A stretch of DNA of 54,134 nt from Actinomadura kijaniata NBRC 14229 (GCF_001552175.1 NZ_BCQR01000071.1:1-54134), one strand, 5' to 3'; positions 33,530-43,658 are shown, numbered from the stretch's first letter. Translations and numbers: made by a program. Notes: generated by a model from the sequence alone, not told the origin.

Positions 33530-36493
33530 CTAATCGAGATCGTCCCACCCCCAGGGCGCGGCCGGGGCTCCATTGGGCTCGCGGCCATAGCGAAAGCGCG
33601 CGTGTTGGCCGGTCTCTCCCAGGTAGCGAGTGAATAGGCCCAGGGCGGGCAACTGCTCCAACAAGCGGGCGGCTTGTTCGTCTGCTCCCGCTGTGCGCAA
33701 GGTGTCCAACAGCTTGGCCACCTCTCGCCGGTCGGTGAGATCGATGCAGCGGGCGACGCGTTCGATCACCGTGGCCACCTGGTCCTGAGCATTCAGCCAG
33801 GACAAGACCCGCACAAGACGACGCGCCTCGGACGCGGCCACAAAATGGGTCTGGGCGGCGGGGTCGCGGTCCAGCAACGCCTGTACCTGGTCGTGAATCC
33901 CTAGCTCGTGCAAGACCCCCAGCAACCTGGCCACCGCCCACGATGGGGTGAGATCGATCTGGGCGGCAGGGTCGCGGTCCAGCAACGCCTGCACTTGGTC
34001 GTGAGCTCCTAGCTCGTGCAAGACCCCCAGCAACCTAGCCACCGCCCACGGATCAGTGAGATCGACCTGGGTGACGGAGGCATGCGCCAGCAACACCCTG
34101 GCCTCCTCGATGGCGCCCACTTTGTTGAGCGTCTGCGCAGTGTTGGCTACAGCGAGCGCGTCGGCAGGGTCGGTGTTCAGGACGGCGTGTCGGGCCAGCG
34201 TGGGTACCTGTTTGATCGCTTCCACCTGGTGCAAAGTCCGCAGCAGCTGGTCTACGACCAGCGGGGCGGTGGATGTGGCACGGACAATGAGGCGCTGGGC
34301 CAGCGTGGTCACCTGGTCGGCGGCACCCGCTCGATGCAGCACCAGGAGCAGGTAGAGCACCTCATGCGGGTCGGTCAGGGCTACACGGGCGGCGGGGTCC
34401 TCGGCCAACAACGCCCCCATCTGGGCCTGGGCCCACCGGTGACCTCGATCCTTCGCCTGGCACAAGACGTCCAACAGAGCGGCCAGTGCGTACGGGTTGG
34501 CAGGCGTGGCGGAGGCGCGGGCACGCTGGATCAGTGCGGTCACCTGGTCAGCGGCGTTCACTTCGTGTAGGACCAGCAGCAGGTCGCCTACCGCCTGCGG
34601 GTCGCTGGGATCGGTGTGGGCCACGGGGTTGCGGGCCAGCAGAGCCGCCACCTGGTCCATGGCTCCTACCTGGTGCAGGAGCCTCAGCAAAGTCGCTACC
34701 GCTCGTGGATCGGTCAGCTCGCTATCGGCAGCGGGGGCGCGAGCCAGCAGCATGGCCATTGGCTCTTCGGTGCCGGGCTGAGGGGAGCGCCACAGCCCGT
34801 GCAGATCGCCCAGCAAGAAGCCCACCGCCTGCGGGTCAGTCAGGTCGGTATGGGCGGCGGCCCAGCGTGCGGCGCGCTCGGTGAAGTCGGCGTTGTCGGG
34901 CTGGTGGTGCAGCAGGGAACGAGCGGCGTCAGCATGGCCGTGGCGGGCGGCGTGCTTGTGCAGCCAGGCGGCGTGCCGATACAGCCCTCGGTTGTGGGCG
35001 GCGGTGGCCAGCGCGGTGCATGCCTCGGGCTCGGTATGCGCGGCGGCCGCCCAAAATTCCGAACCGGGGACAACGGTGGCGCGCGCTCGTCCCAGGTGCT
35101 GGCTCAGATAATCGTGGGGCTCGTAACAGGTGGGTCCCCCGCTGGCCTGTCGCCACGGGGTCAGCGCGGTGAGGGTGTGACGGATGTCGGTGCGGGTGCC
35201 GTCCGGACGCACACCGCTAACCAACGCCGCCAGCGCGGCCTCCAGCGCACCAGAATCGTCGGAGCGTTGGTGCGGCGCCAGCGCCCCGTCGGCCGCGGCG
35301 CGCAGAAACGCCGCCGGAATCGGCTGTCGGTGGCCCAGCCGACGGGCGTCGACGGCAGCGTCGATCAGTGCGGTCTCCACCGGAGTGAAGAAGGTGCCGC
35401 TGCGGTAGGCAGCCAGCAATTCGGGGCCGCCGGTCAGGTGCTGGATGACTTGGCCGTCGGTGGCCCCGGCGGCCGCCGCTTGCCGCAGCCGCGGATCGCT
35501 GCTGGCGGTCAGGTGCCGTTGCTGGTCGTCGTCCAGGGTGGTGGGCACCGCCAGTCGGCAGGCGCAGGGACCGGTCAGCAACTCGCGAGCGGCGGCGTGG
35601 CTGTCGGGAACCTGCCCTTGTGCGGTCAGTTGGGCCCAGTAGGGGCGTTCCCACAGCGCGCCGACCGCCACCAGCGGGGGCCGGTCGCCGGGGTCGGCCA
35701 GCGCACGGTGCAGCAGCCGGGCGGCTTCGGCGCTGCGCGCCCCGTCCAGGTGTCGTTGCAGCTCGTTGAGCCACAGCACGATCCCGCCCGCGGGGGCAGA
35801 TGACGGCGCTGCCTGCAGCGCCGGGCTGCCCAGCGTCTCGATGAGTTCGGTGTCGTCGGCCGGGGCCCACAACCGCCAGGTCGGCAGCACTGTGTGGATG
35901 GCCTCCCACAGCGCGCGGGTCTTGCCGACAGTGGACTCACCGGTCAGCACCACCAGCCGCGGCCCCGGCTCCCCGCGCGCGGCCCGGCCCAATAGGTCGC
36001 GCAACTGTCCATCGTGTGGCCGGGCCAGATACGCGGGTAGTGCAGCGGGAGCTGCGAGGGGGCTGACGACGTCGGACGGCAGGGCCTGGTGCACGCCCAG
36101 CTGCACCGGATCGGCGGTGGCGACCGTGGGCCACCAGCGGCACGGCGGCGCCACCGAGAGCTCTTCGTCGCCGCCAGCGGCGCGAGCCTGCCGGTACCAC
36201 TCGCGCCAGCGGCCCAGGCGCAGCAGCTCCCGCTGCTCGTCGGTCAGGGTGAGGGCGCCGGTGCGGCAGCGCGCCTGGATGTCGGCCAGCGCGACCTGCA
36301 CCACCGCCAGCAGTTCCGCTTCGGTGCGCGGTCGTCTGCCGCGTTTCCAGCCGCTGAGGGTGGTGGGTTTGACGCCCGCCTTGGCGGCGAGGCGGTCCTG
36401 ACCCACCCCGCACAGCTCCAGCAGCGCGGTGAACCGCGCCGCCAGCGGGCCGCGCGCCGGGTCGGCCGCGCCGGTGGGGCCGCCCGCGGTCAC
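33530..36493 (-). CDS. HTH-STAND/NLR-like P-loop NTPase with 36-residue repeats
   Basis: A 987-residue protein. An N-terminal XRE-type HTH (LLELCGVGQDRLAAKAGVKPTTLSGWKRG, about residues 24-53) is followed by a P-loop NTPase with LVVLTGESTVGKT near residue 185 and Walker B-like GGIVLWLNELQ. The C-terminal half holds tandem helical repeats of 36 residues, for example DPxAVxRLLGVLHELGAxDQVQALLDRDPAAQ. Two adjacent repeats are nearly identical in DNA with a 108-bp period around 33840-34050. This is the domain order of STAND/NLR-like proteins. It starts with GTG 36493 after GAGGGGG. Confidence 0.85.
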   Translation of the reverse strand: MTAGGPTGAADPARGPLAARFTALLELCGVGQDRLAAKAGVKPTTLSGWKRGRRPRTEAELLAVVQVALADIQARCRTGALTLTDEQRELLRLGRWREWYRQARAAGGDEELSVAPPCRWWPTVATADPVQLGVHQALPSDVVSPLAAPAALPAYLARPHDGQLRDLLGRAARGEPGPRLVVLTGESTVGKTRALWEAIHTVLPTWRLWAPADDTELIETLGSPALQAAPSSAPAGGIVLWLNELQRHLDGARSAEAARLLHRALADPGDRPPLVAVGALWERPYWAQLTAQGQVPDSHAAARELLTGPCACRLAVPTTLDDDQQRHLTASSDPRLRQAAAAGATDGQVIQHLTGGPELLAAYRSGTFFTPVETALIDAAVDARRLGHRQPIPAAFLRAAADGALAPHQRSDDSGALEAALAALVSGVRPDGTRTDIRHTLTALTPWRQASGGPTCYEPHDYLSQHLGRARATVVPGSEFWAAAAHTEPEACTALATAAHNRGLYRHAAWLHKHAARHGHADAARSLLHHQPDNADFTERAARWAAAHTDLTDPQAVGFLLGDLHGLWRSPQPGTEEPMAMLLARAPAADSELTDPRAVATLLRLLHQVGAMDQVAALLARNPVAHTDPSDPQAVGDLLLVLHEVNAADQVTALIQRARASATPANPYALAALLDVLCQAKDRGHRWAQAQMGALLAEDPAARVALTDPHEVLYLLLVLHRAGAADQVTTLAQRLIVRATSTAPLVVDQLLRTLHQVEAIKQVPTLARHAVLNTDPADALAVANTAQTLNKVGAIEEARVLLAHASVTQVDLTDPWAVARLLGVLHELGAHDQVQALLDRDPAAQIDLTPSWAVARLLGVLHELGIHDQVQALLDRDPAAQTHFVAASEARRLVRVLSWLNAQDQVATVIERVARCIDLTDRREVAKLLDTLRTAGADEQAARLLEQLPALGLFTRYLGETGQHARFRYGREPNGAPAAPWGWDDLD
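33840..34050 (-). repeat. 108-bp tandem repeat within the NLR-like gene
   Basis: Two consecutive 108-bp units, each coding for a 36-residue helical repeat (VARLLGVLHELG, DQVQALLDRDPAAQ), differ by only a few bases, while the neighbouring units have drifted. Matching CAACCT segments lie at 33923 and 34031, exactly 108 bp apart. This points to a recent duplication of one repeat unit. Confidence 0.7.
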
Positions 36494-36757
36494 CAGAGCA
36501 CCCCCTCAGCCGCCCCCTCGGCCGCCCCGCCAGCTGCCGGGGCGGTCACTCCGCCGATCGTCCCGGCGGTCGCTCGGCGGGCCGGGCCGCGCGGCCGCCG
36601 AAATGCGTCTCGCTGCGAGTCGCTGCGCGTCGCATCGCACGTTTGCGCAGGTCGCCGCCGTGATCGCTGGTGGAGGCCGGGACGGGCGGGCCGCAGGCGT
36701 GGTCGGGTGCGGGGGTCCGGCCGCCTGGGCCGGAGCGAACGAGGTGTTGGAGGAGCG

Positions 36758-37141
36758 ATGACCCCCCAGGATGTAACGGTGCTGCTGGGCGTGCTGGCGG
36801 TGGTGCCGATGTTGCTGTACGCCGCCGCGCGCATCCCGCCGGCCGCCACCGAGCTGGTGCGGGCGCTGCGGCCGCTGGTGGCCGAGCTGCGCGCGCTGTG
36901 GGCCGAGGCGCGCGGCGCCCCTGGGCCGCTGCCGCCCGCCCCCGCGTCCACTCCTGGCCCGGTGCCGGACGCCTTGCCCGGCGCGCCGACGCCGACGGTG
37001 TCGAACGTGGCGTTCGCGCCGGCCGTTACGTCGCCCGGGGCGGACGGCGCTGTGGCGGAGACGGCCGAGACGGCGGCAACGGCGTCCACCGCAGAGGGGG
37101 CGGGGCCACCGGAGGGGGAGGAGGCCATGGGCGGAGCCTAA
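36758..37141 (+). CDS. Small membrane-anchored protein
   Basis: A 127-residue product from ATG 36758, preceded by GGAGG. One N-terminal membrane segment (VTVLLGVLAVVPMLLYAA) is followed by an amphipathic helix (ATELVRALRPLVAELRALWAEA) and a long Pro/Ala/Thr-rich acidic tail without Cys. It faces away from the NLR-like gene across a 264-bp gap that must hold both promoters. It could be a scaffold or signalling partner; nothing directly shows this. Confidence 0.65.
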   Translation: MTPQDVTVLLGVLAVVPMLLYAAARIPPAATELVRALRPLVAELRALWAEARGAPGPLPPAPASTPGPVPDALPGAPTPTVSNVAFAPAVTSPGADGAVAETAETAATASTAEGAGPPEGEEAMGGA

Positions 37142-37851
37142 CGCGGCGCGGCTGGGGTGGCTTGGCAGAACAGATCCTCCTGCCAAGCCGCATCCGGCCG
37201 CCAATTCGCGTTCGCGTGAACGTGTGACAGGAGGCATGGGGAGCGAAGGTGAATCATTCCGAGCATGGGCGGGGTCGTTGAGTCGCCGACGGCCCACTGG
37301 CCTCCTAATAATGCGGTGGCCGATCCACAGCCCGCCCTCGCCTCGGGCGCCGACGGCAGCACCCAGTCGTGCCCGGCCCGGCTAGCGCAACGGCCGATCG
37401 TGAAAGCCGCTTCGTCTCCGGTCGCGCGGAACCGCCCGATACAACTTTCGTTCCATAGAGCGTTTTAGGGACTGGTCTCACGAGGCGGCCCTGACCTGCG
37501 CTAGCCGTGCCGCACGGCCCCCATGCCTACTTCACGCCCGCCATTCCGACTCCTGCATAGGGATGATCCGGGACCGCCTGGCAGGACGAAGGTGGTTCAT
37601 CCTGCCGAAGGTTCCTCTTCGCGTCCGGCTCAATGCACTCTGTGACTAGCGGCCGTTCAGAGGAAAGGTGCCTGTGGACACCGTGCAACGTTCAGCCACA
37701 GGGACGCCCACTGCGGCCGCCACCCGAATCAAATTCGAGCGAAATGCCGCAAATGTACCGGAGTTCCGGTGTAGATCTCCGTGAGCCTTGGCTCGTGATC
37801 GATGCCGCGGACATCGCATGATCACCAGAGCTCCCAGCAGTGAGGTGCCTC
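37142..37851. other. Intergenic region upstream of the LmbU-type gene
   Basis: About 700 bp without a convincing gene. A 10-bp perfect hairpin at 37159-37189 (GGCTTGGCAG against CTGCCAAGCC) is a good terminator for the gene ending at 37141. A second hairpin, 37580-37606 (GGCAGGA against TCCTGCC), and a less GC-rich stretch at 37720-37770 lie before the regulator and probably include its promoter. Confidence 0.5.
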
Positions 37852-38451
37852 ATGGTTACATCAGTACGACCGAGACGGGTACGTCCCCTCGACCGCAAGG
37901 CCGCCACGACCCGGACAAGCCTCTCGCTTCCGCCGGGCATGCCCATTGACGAGTGGCGGAGCATCGGCGAGCAGATCCACGCTCTCTCCGACGCCTCGAC
38001 GTGGTGGCTGGGCGACTGGCTCGTCTACGGGCAGAACCGCTATCCCGACCGCTACAAGCGGGCGATCGAGAAGACCGGGCTCGACCACCAGACACTGCGC
38101 AACTACGCCTGGGTCGCCCGCAAGTTCCCGCCAGAACGACGCCACGGTGGCCTCAGCGTGCAGCACCACCTGGAGGTCGCGGCGCTGCCGGAGCAGGAGC
38201 AGGACGCCTGGCTGGAACGGGCCGAGCGCTTCGGCTGGTCCAAGGCCACCCTCCGGCAGTACCTGAAGGCCAGCAGAGGGGCACTGCCCGACGCAGAAGG
38301 CCGCGAGGAGACCGTCGTCGTCATAAGGATCGACTCGGACCGGCGGCGGCTCTGGCAGCAGCAAGCAACCCGCGCGGGTCGCCAGCTCGACGAGTGGATG
38401 CAGTCCGTCCTGGACGAGGCGTGCTCCGCCGACGGCGCGATCCCCGCCTGA
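37852..38451 (+). CDS. LmbU-family pathway regulator
   Basis: A 199-residue protein with the LmbU core: LSLPPGMPIDEWRSIGEQIHALSDASTWWLGDWLVYGQNRYPDRYKRAIEKTGLDHQTLRNYAWVARKFP, then LSVQHHLEVAALPEQEQDAWLERAERFGWSKATLRQYL. ATG 37852 follows GAGGTG. LmbU proteins are DNA-binding activators found in antibiotic clusters such as those for lincomycin and novobiocin-type compounds. Its place at the edge of the NRPS/deazapurine cluster suggests that it controls it, which is inference. Confidence 0.88.
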   Translation: MVTSVRPRRVRPLDRKAATTRTSLSLPPGMPIDEWRSIGEQIHALSDASTWWLGDWLVYGQNRYPDRYKRAIEKTGLDHQTLRNYAWVARKFPPERRHGGLSVQHHLEVAALPEQEQDAWLERAERFGWSKATLRQYLKASRGALPDAEGREETVVVIRIDSDRRRLWQQQATRAGRQLDEWMQSVLDEACSADGAIPA

Positions 38452-39149
38452 CCCCGCCTCCCTTGGAATGAGGATGAAGACGTGTGCCCTGTCGGCGGAA
38501 TCCTCCTGGAGCTCGGCCCCGGCGTCCACCACGACGCACGAAGTTGCTTCCCTCCCCTGCGAGAGCAGGGTAATCACGGAGTGAACCGGCGGGTCCGGCT
38601 CCCCGTGACCCAGGTCAGTCACGGCTTGCTCGGAAATAAAACGGTCCGCAGGGTCCACTTCACTCGCACCCCGCCGGGCATGGCCAAGTACGTGTACCGC
38701 CTGCAGGCAGGGTGCGCGATTTCGTCATCGAATTGCGGGTCGGGTCGCCGACGTTCGGCCACACGTTCGTGGTACCGGGAACAAAACCGCCTTGAACTAC
38801 CTGATGTCAGTCGGCTACGTGCCCGAGAACGAGCTGGCCGTCTCGCCGCTCTGCTCCCAGCTGGCGCTGCCCCTCGGCGATGTGTCCCTCCCCACCTGTC
38901 CGACCGGGACCGGACGGCGCCGCTGCTGACCGAGATCCCCCGACGCGGGCTGCTTCCGGACTACGCCAGGTGCGGACCGGAGGGGCACCCGCTGGCTGTC
39001 CTGTTTGCGGGCACGGCGATGCAGCGGGGCCCGTCGCGTTCGGGGCGGCTCGACGGCGGCGAGTCCGGCGAGCCCGTGGCCCCTGGCGCGGCGGAAGCCG
39101 ACCGCCAAGCGGATCCTGGAGGCGAGCGGTGAAGGCATGCTGTGCGGCG
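38452..39149. other. Degraded stretch with no intact gene
   Basis: About 700 bp with scattered protein-like scraps in several frames, for example NYLMSVGYVPENELAVSPLC near 38790 and EIPRRGLLPDYARC near 38930, but no continuous gene. A GAGA-loop hairpin lies at 38555-38570. It is best read as gene debris next to the 2,3-dehydratase remnant. Confidence 0.45.
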
Positions 39150-40256
39150 TGTCGCTGCGCCTGAGCACAATCCACGGGGGGTCCCGGCGTCGCGGACCCG
39201 ACCGCCCTCCTTCGAGTGCAGCGCTGAGTACTGGACGCTGCCCGGCGAGGCGGCCAGCACCGCATCCAGGAACGGCGGCCGCTCCGACGGCGCCGGCGGA
39301 GTTTGTCCTCGGGCGTGTATTGGACAGTCGAGGCCAGCTCGACGGCCTCGGGCAGGCCGCCCTCGGCTCGGAGCCAACGAGCAGGTACTCCACTCTGCGG
39401 TCCGCCGGAACACCAAGGCCACGGCCCGGTCCCAAGCGGCTCGACGAGCCGCTACGTTCAGGCGGGCACCTCCCAGCTGCCCGCCCGCACCCCACCGGGA
39501 AGCCCCCGGCCCGACACGTGCTCAATCGCGGTCTCGCCGAGCTGCTGGCCCGCGACGTCATTCAACGCGACCAGCTCGCCGCGCAGCGCGGCCGACGCGT
39601 TCCCAGGTGAGCCAGGACCGCAGGACGACGTCGGGGCACGGCGCGGCGCCCGGCTCGCAGACCAGGACGGATTGGGTGTCCATGCTCACCCCAAGGTCGC
39701 GGCGTAGCAGGACGCCGAGCTGGCCCAGGGTGAGCCAGCGGAGATCGTCGGCCGGCGGGTGTCGTCGGCTGTCTCGACGACGATGTTCCAGTTCGGCTTG
39801 CGGTGGGACCATGCTCCGTGCTCGAACTGGAGCACCTCGGCGAGCGCCGTGCCCCATCCCGATACAGTTGCTCGGACAGTCTGGAACGTCGACGAGAGCT
39901 GGCTGGACCGTCGACGAGAGCTGGACCAGGCCCGGTTCGCCCGGTTTCACCCTCGCCTGCGTCAGGAAGTGGAGGACGCGCTCGTCCTCGTCGTCGATGT
40001 GCGACTCCTCCACCGTGGAGAACCGGCCGCTGCGGTGTCCAAGAGTGCCGGTCGCCGAGTCGAGGGATCATCCGCCGAGCTCGGCGAAGGGGATGGAACA
40101 GAGATGGAAGGCGTGGGCGCGGGCGCGTCGGGCGAGCCAGGCGGCGAAGTCGGCGGTGCGCATCCGGCAGCCGGCGTCCGTGGTCCCAGCGGATCGGGCG
40201 AGCCGCTCCGGCAGCAGCCGGTCGACGCATGGGAGCAACCGAGCGCGGAAGATCAT
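39150..40256 (-). pseudogene. Wrecked NDP-hexose 2,3-dehydratase gene
   Basis: The leftward strand holds, in order but in changing frames, the landmarks of this deoxysugar enzyme: ADFAAWLARRARAHAFHLCS, then SLDSATGTLGHRSGRFSTVE, then RVLHFLTQARVKPGEPGL, then EVLQFEHGAWSHRKPNWNIVVE and DDLRWLTLGQLGVLLRRD, and from the second repeat GLPEAVELASTVQYTPED and PPFLDAVLAASPGSVQYSAL. Parts are missing, including the QPII...QPEIGIL stretch. At least four frame changes and deletions show real decay. This enzyme class removes the C2 hydroxyl of NDP-4-keto-6-deoxyhexoses. Confidence 0.8.
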
Positions 40257-40553
40257 TGCTGCGCGTTCCTAGGAAGCGGGGGCAGGGACGGGCCGCCGTC
40301 CCCGTGGCGGCCCAGCCGGCGGTCTGACCCCAGGTGACGACGCAGCGGTGGCTGAGGATCAGGCGGTGCTCCGCCGAGCCGGAAAGGGCCGGGCCAAACC
40401 ACCGCGGATCGGCCGACCAGCGAGCCGCGCAGCACGCAGTCCGGCCCGAGCGAGGTGTGCGGGCCGCTGTACTCAACCAGCGCGTTCGCGCCCACAGTCG
40501 CGAGTCCCTGGATGCGGGACCGGACCACGCGCGGGGCTCACCAGGTGTCAGGC
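40257..40553 (-). pseudogene. Further remnant, possibly of a sugar nucleotidyltransferase-like gene
   Basis: A 91-residue frame at 40253-40528 includes GLATVGANALVEYSGPHTSLG and CVLRGSLVGRSAVVWPGP, a beta-helix-like pattern of NDP-sugar enzymes, but has no complete domain. It adjoins the 2,3-dehydratase remnant. It may be another deoxysugar gene fragment; assignment is weak. Confidence 0.3.
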
Positions 40554-43500
40554 TTACCAGGTGGCGGCGCTCGCCAGTTCGCCAGCGAGGGCGTCCGCCA
40601 GGCGCGCGGCGTACCCGCCGTCCACGGTGCCCGGCAGGAAGTTCACCACAAGCCGTAGCCCGCCGTCGGCGTCGGGCCACACCTCGGTCTGAAGGGGCGT
40701 GGACAGGCCTTGGTAGGGCGGCCGGAACAGGCGGGTGCGCACCCCCGGCAGGTCCAGGGCGGCGGGCGCGACGTTCTGGTAGGCGAAGTTCGTCTGAAAG
40801 ACCGGGGCGTGCGGCGGGCGGCCGGGCATCGCGGCCCGCAGCTCGCCGATCAGCTCGCCGAACTCGACGTACTGGGCCGCCAGGGCCGCGCGGACGAGCG
40901 GCACCGCTTTGGCGACCGTGACCCGCGCAGCGTTCCGGAACCGGACGCAGACCATGTTCACATGGCACCCGACCGCCCGTTCCATCTCTCGGTCCAGCCG
41001 CTGCGCCACCGGGACGACCACGGCGAGATCGTTCTGCCCGGTGGTGGCGGACAGGGCCCGCGCGTAGCCGGCCAGCAGCACGGTGAACTCCGAGCAGCCC
41101 TCGGCCGCGGCCGCCTTCGGGACCGCCGCGGCCGCCTCGGCGGGCAACGTGTGCTCCACGCGGTCCGGGGGCAGGTCCCGCCCGGCGGCGGGCCCGGCGG
41201 GGAGTGGCAGCTCGGGAGTGCCGCGCAGCTCCGCGACCCGGCCCGCCAGCAGCGCGGCCATCTCCGCCGCGTCGGCGCGCTGCGCGTCCCAAAGCGCGCG
41301 GGCCCGCGCCAGGGCCGCGGCCGGGGGGCGCTCCCGTCCGCCGCCGCCTCGGACGATGGACGCATAGGCGCGGGAGAGGTCCCGCGCGAGCACGGCCTCA
41401 GACCAGCCGTCAAAGGCGATGTGGTGGACGACGTAGCCGATCGCGGCGCCCCCGCCGCACACCGGGGCCAGCGCCAGCCGCCAGACCCGTCCCCGCGTGA
41501 CGTCCAGCGGCCCCTCCAGCGCGGCCCGGACGGCCTCGACGGCCGCCGCCTCCGTCGCCGCCTCGGGAAGGATCACCGGTCGCGGGGCGGGGACGCCGCC
41601 CGCGCGGGCCACCGGGACGTCACCGCCGCGGTACTCGGCGCGCAGCGCCTCGTGCTGGCGGTGGGTCTCGGCGGCCGCCCCGGCCAGCGCCTCGGCGTCC
41701 ACAGGGCCGTCCGCCAGCCAGACGCCCACGCAGTGCGCCGTCCGGTCGTCCGGGTCCCGCAGATGCCGGGCGAGGAAGTTCGCCTGCACGGGGGTGAGCG
41801 GCACCGCCCCATCCGCCTCTCCTTCCGGCAGCGGCGCGGCGGGCTGCTCGCGCAGCCAGCAGGCCAGCGCCTGCGCGGTGCGCAGGTCGAGCAGGCGCGC
41901 GACCGGCACGGGCCGGCGCAGTTCCGTGGTCAGCCGGGCGCAGACCCGCCCGGCGTCCAGTGAGGACCCGCCGAGTTCGTCGAAGGCCACGCCCGCCGGA
42001 ACCGCCGGGCGGCCCAGGACCTCGGCGTAGACGCGGGCCACCAGGGCGGTGAGCGGGTCGTCCGGGCCAGCGGACCGCCCGGGGCCCGCAGGCGCGAGGC
42101 CGGGGGTGACGGTGTCGAGGGTGGCGGTGTCGAGCAGGGCCAGCAGAGCCGTCTCGTCGACCTTGCCCCGGGCGGTCAGCGGGATCGCGTCGACGCTGAC
42201 CACGGCGTCGGGCAGGTGGTAGTGGACCAGGACCTCACGCAGCGTCCCGAGCGCGCCTGGCAGGCGGTCGCCGGGGGTCGCCGGGACGCAGAACGCCACC
42301 AGCCCCCCGACCGCGTCGTGCGGGCCGCGCCGGGGGAGCGCGACGCAGCGCCGCACGCCGAGGATCTGCTCGATCTGGCGTTCCACCTCGGCGGGCTCGA
42401 CGCGGTGCCCGCGGATCTTCACCTGGCGGTCGATCCGCCCCAGGTAGTGCAGCACACCGTCCTCATCCCACCGCGCGAGGTCGCCGGTGCGGTAGATCCG
42501 CGTCGGTTCGCCGTCGATCTCCACCACGGGGAACCTCTCCGCCGTCAGTCCGGGGGACCCCAGGTAGCCGAGCGCCAGCCCGTCGCCGGAGACGCACAGC
42601 TCGCCGCGCTCCCCCACCGCGCACGGCCGGGTCTCGTCGAGGACGTGGACGGCCGTGTCGGGTACCGGGCGCCCGATCGGGACGCCGTCCGGCCGTTCGC
42701 AGTCGGCCGGGACGATCCGGTGCGCGGTCACCACAACCGTGCTCTCCACCGGGCCGTAGCCGTTGACCAGAGGCACGTCGGGATACCGGCCCAGGAACTC
42801 CCGGACGTGGGGGACCGACAGCCGCTCGCCGCCGCTCATGACCTGGCGGACGCCCTCGAACGCCCCCAAATCCTCATCGACGAACAGGTTGAACAGCCCG
42901 CTGCTCAGGAACACCGTGTTGACCCCGTGCTCGCGCACGCCCCAACGCAGCACCTCCGGCGTCAGGTAGGGCTCGCGCACGACCACCGACGTGCCGCCGT
43001 TCAGCAGGACCGACCACAGTTCGAGGGTGAAGCCGTCCCAGGGAGGGGGCGCCGCGAGCGGCTTGACGGTCCGCTCATCGAACAGCGCGAACGACGCCCC
43101 CGGCCGGAACAGCCGAACGGTCGCCCGGTGCGGGGACAGCACGGCCTTGGGCCGCCCGGTGGTGCCGGAGGTGACGAACACGCAGCACGGGTCCCCGCCC
43201 GCCACCTCGGCGGGCACGAACCCGTCCGGCCTGCCTGCGGCGTGGACACCCGGCGGCGTCCACCGCTGCACCGGCACCCCGGCGGGCCGGTCGCCGCCCA
43301 CCAGCAGCCCGGCGCCCAGCTCCGCGACGACCTCGCCGAGGCGGGCGTCCGACCAGCGCTCATCCAGCACCGCATACGCCGCCCCGGCCTTGAGCAGCCC
43401 CAGGATGACGACGACCAGCTCGGTGCTGCGAGGCAGCAGCACCGGGACCACGTCCCCGGGGCGCACGCCCGCGCCGCGGAGCAGGTACCCGTACGCGTCG

Positions 43501-43658
43501 GAGGCACGTTCGAGCTCCCGGTAGGTGGTCCGCTCGGCTCCGTCGATCAGCGCGACGGCATCGGGCCGCTCCGCCGCGACCCGGCTCACGACGCCGTGCA
43601 CGCTCTGACCCGCCGGGTAGGGCAGGCGAGTGTCGTTCCATACCGGATCAGGTCGCAC
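40554..43658 (-). CDS. Single-module NRPS, A-PCP-C
   Basis: 1034 residues. The adenylation domain (about 1-515) has FVTSGTTGRPKAV, NGYGPVEST, YRTGDLARW and the GKVDE lysine. A carrier domain (about 530-605) has the phosphopantetheine serine in DELGGSSLDA near 564. A condensation domain (about 625-1034) has HHIAFDG near 744. The specificity code read by eye is D-G-L-G-M-G-G-V-V-K; I cannot name the substrate. There is no TE or upstream condensation domain. The order A-PCP-C suggests the loaded residue is passed to a free or second-carrier acceptor. Start GTG 43658. Confidence 0.92.
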   Translation of the reverse strand: MRPDPVWNDTRLPYPAGQSVHGVVSRVAAERPDAVALIDGAERTTYRELERASDAYGYLLRGAGVRPGDVVPVLLPRSTELVVVILGLLKAGAAYAVLDERWSDARLGEVVAELGAGLLVGGDRPAGVPVQRWTPPGVHAAGRPDGFVPAEVAGGDPCCVFVTSGTTGRPKAVLSPHRATVRLFRPGASFALFDERTVKPLAAPPPWDGFTLELWSVLLNGGTSVVVREPYLTPEVLRWGVREHGVNTVFLSSGLFNLFVDEDLGAFEGVRQVMSGGERLSVPHVREFLGRYPDVPLVNGYGPVESTVVVTAHRIVPADCERPDGVPIGRPVPDTAVHVLDETRPCAVGERGELCVSGDGLALGYLGSPGLTAERFPVVEIDGEPTRIYRTGDLARWDEDGVLHYLGRIDRQVKIRGHRVEPAEVERQIEQILGVRRCVALPRRGPHDAVGGLVAFCVPATPGDRLPGALGTLREVLVHYHLPDAVVSVDAIPLTARGKVDETALLALLDTATLDTVTPGLAPAGPGRSAGPDDPLTALVARVYAEVLGRPAVPAGVAFDELGGSSLDAGRVCARLTTELRRPVPVARLLDLRTAQALACWLREQPAAPLPEGEADGAVPLTPVQANFLARHLRDPDDRTAHCVGVWLADGPVDAEALAGAAAETHRQHEALRAEYRGGDVPVARAGGVPAPRPVILPEAATEAAAVEAVRAALEGPLDVTRGRVWRLALAPVCGGGAAIGYVVHHIAFDGWSEAVLARDLSRAYASIVRGGGGRERPPAAALARARALWDAQRADAAEMAALLAGRVAELRGTPELPLPAGPAAGRDLPPDRVEHTLPAEAAAAVPKAAAAEGCSEFTVLLAGYARALSATTGQNDLAVVVPVAQRLDREMERAVGCHVNMVCVRFRNAARVTVAKAVPLVRAALAAQYVEFGELIGELRAAMPGRPPHAPVFQTNFAYQNVAPAALDLPGVRTRLFRPPYQGLSTPLQTEVWPDADGGLRLVVNFLPGTVDGGYAARLADALAGELASAATW

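Noticed and set aside
38482..39132. 216-codon rightward frame after the LmbU gene
   Set aside because: Its composition changes several times and protein-like scraps occur in other frames, so it reads as debris and not as one gene.
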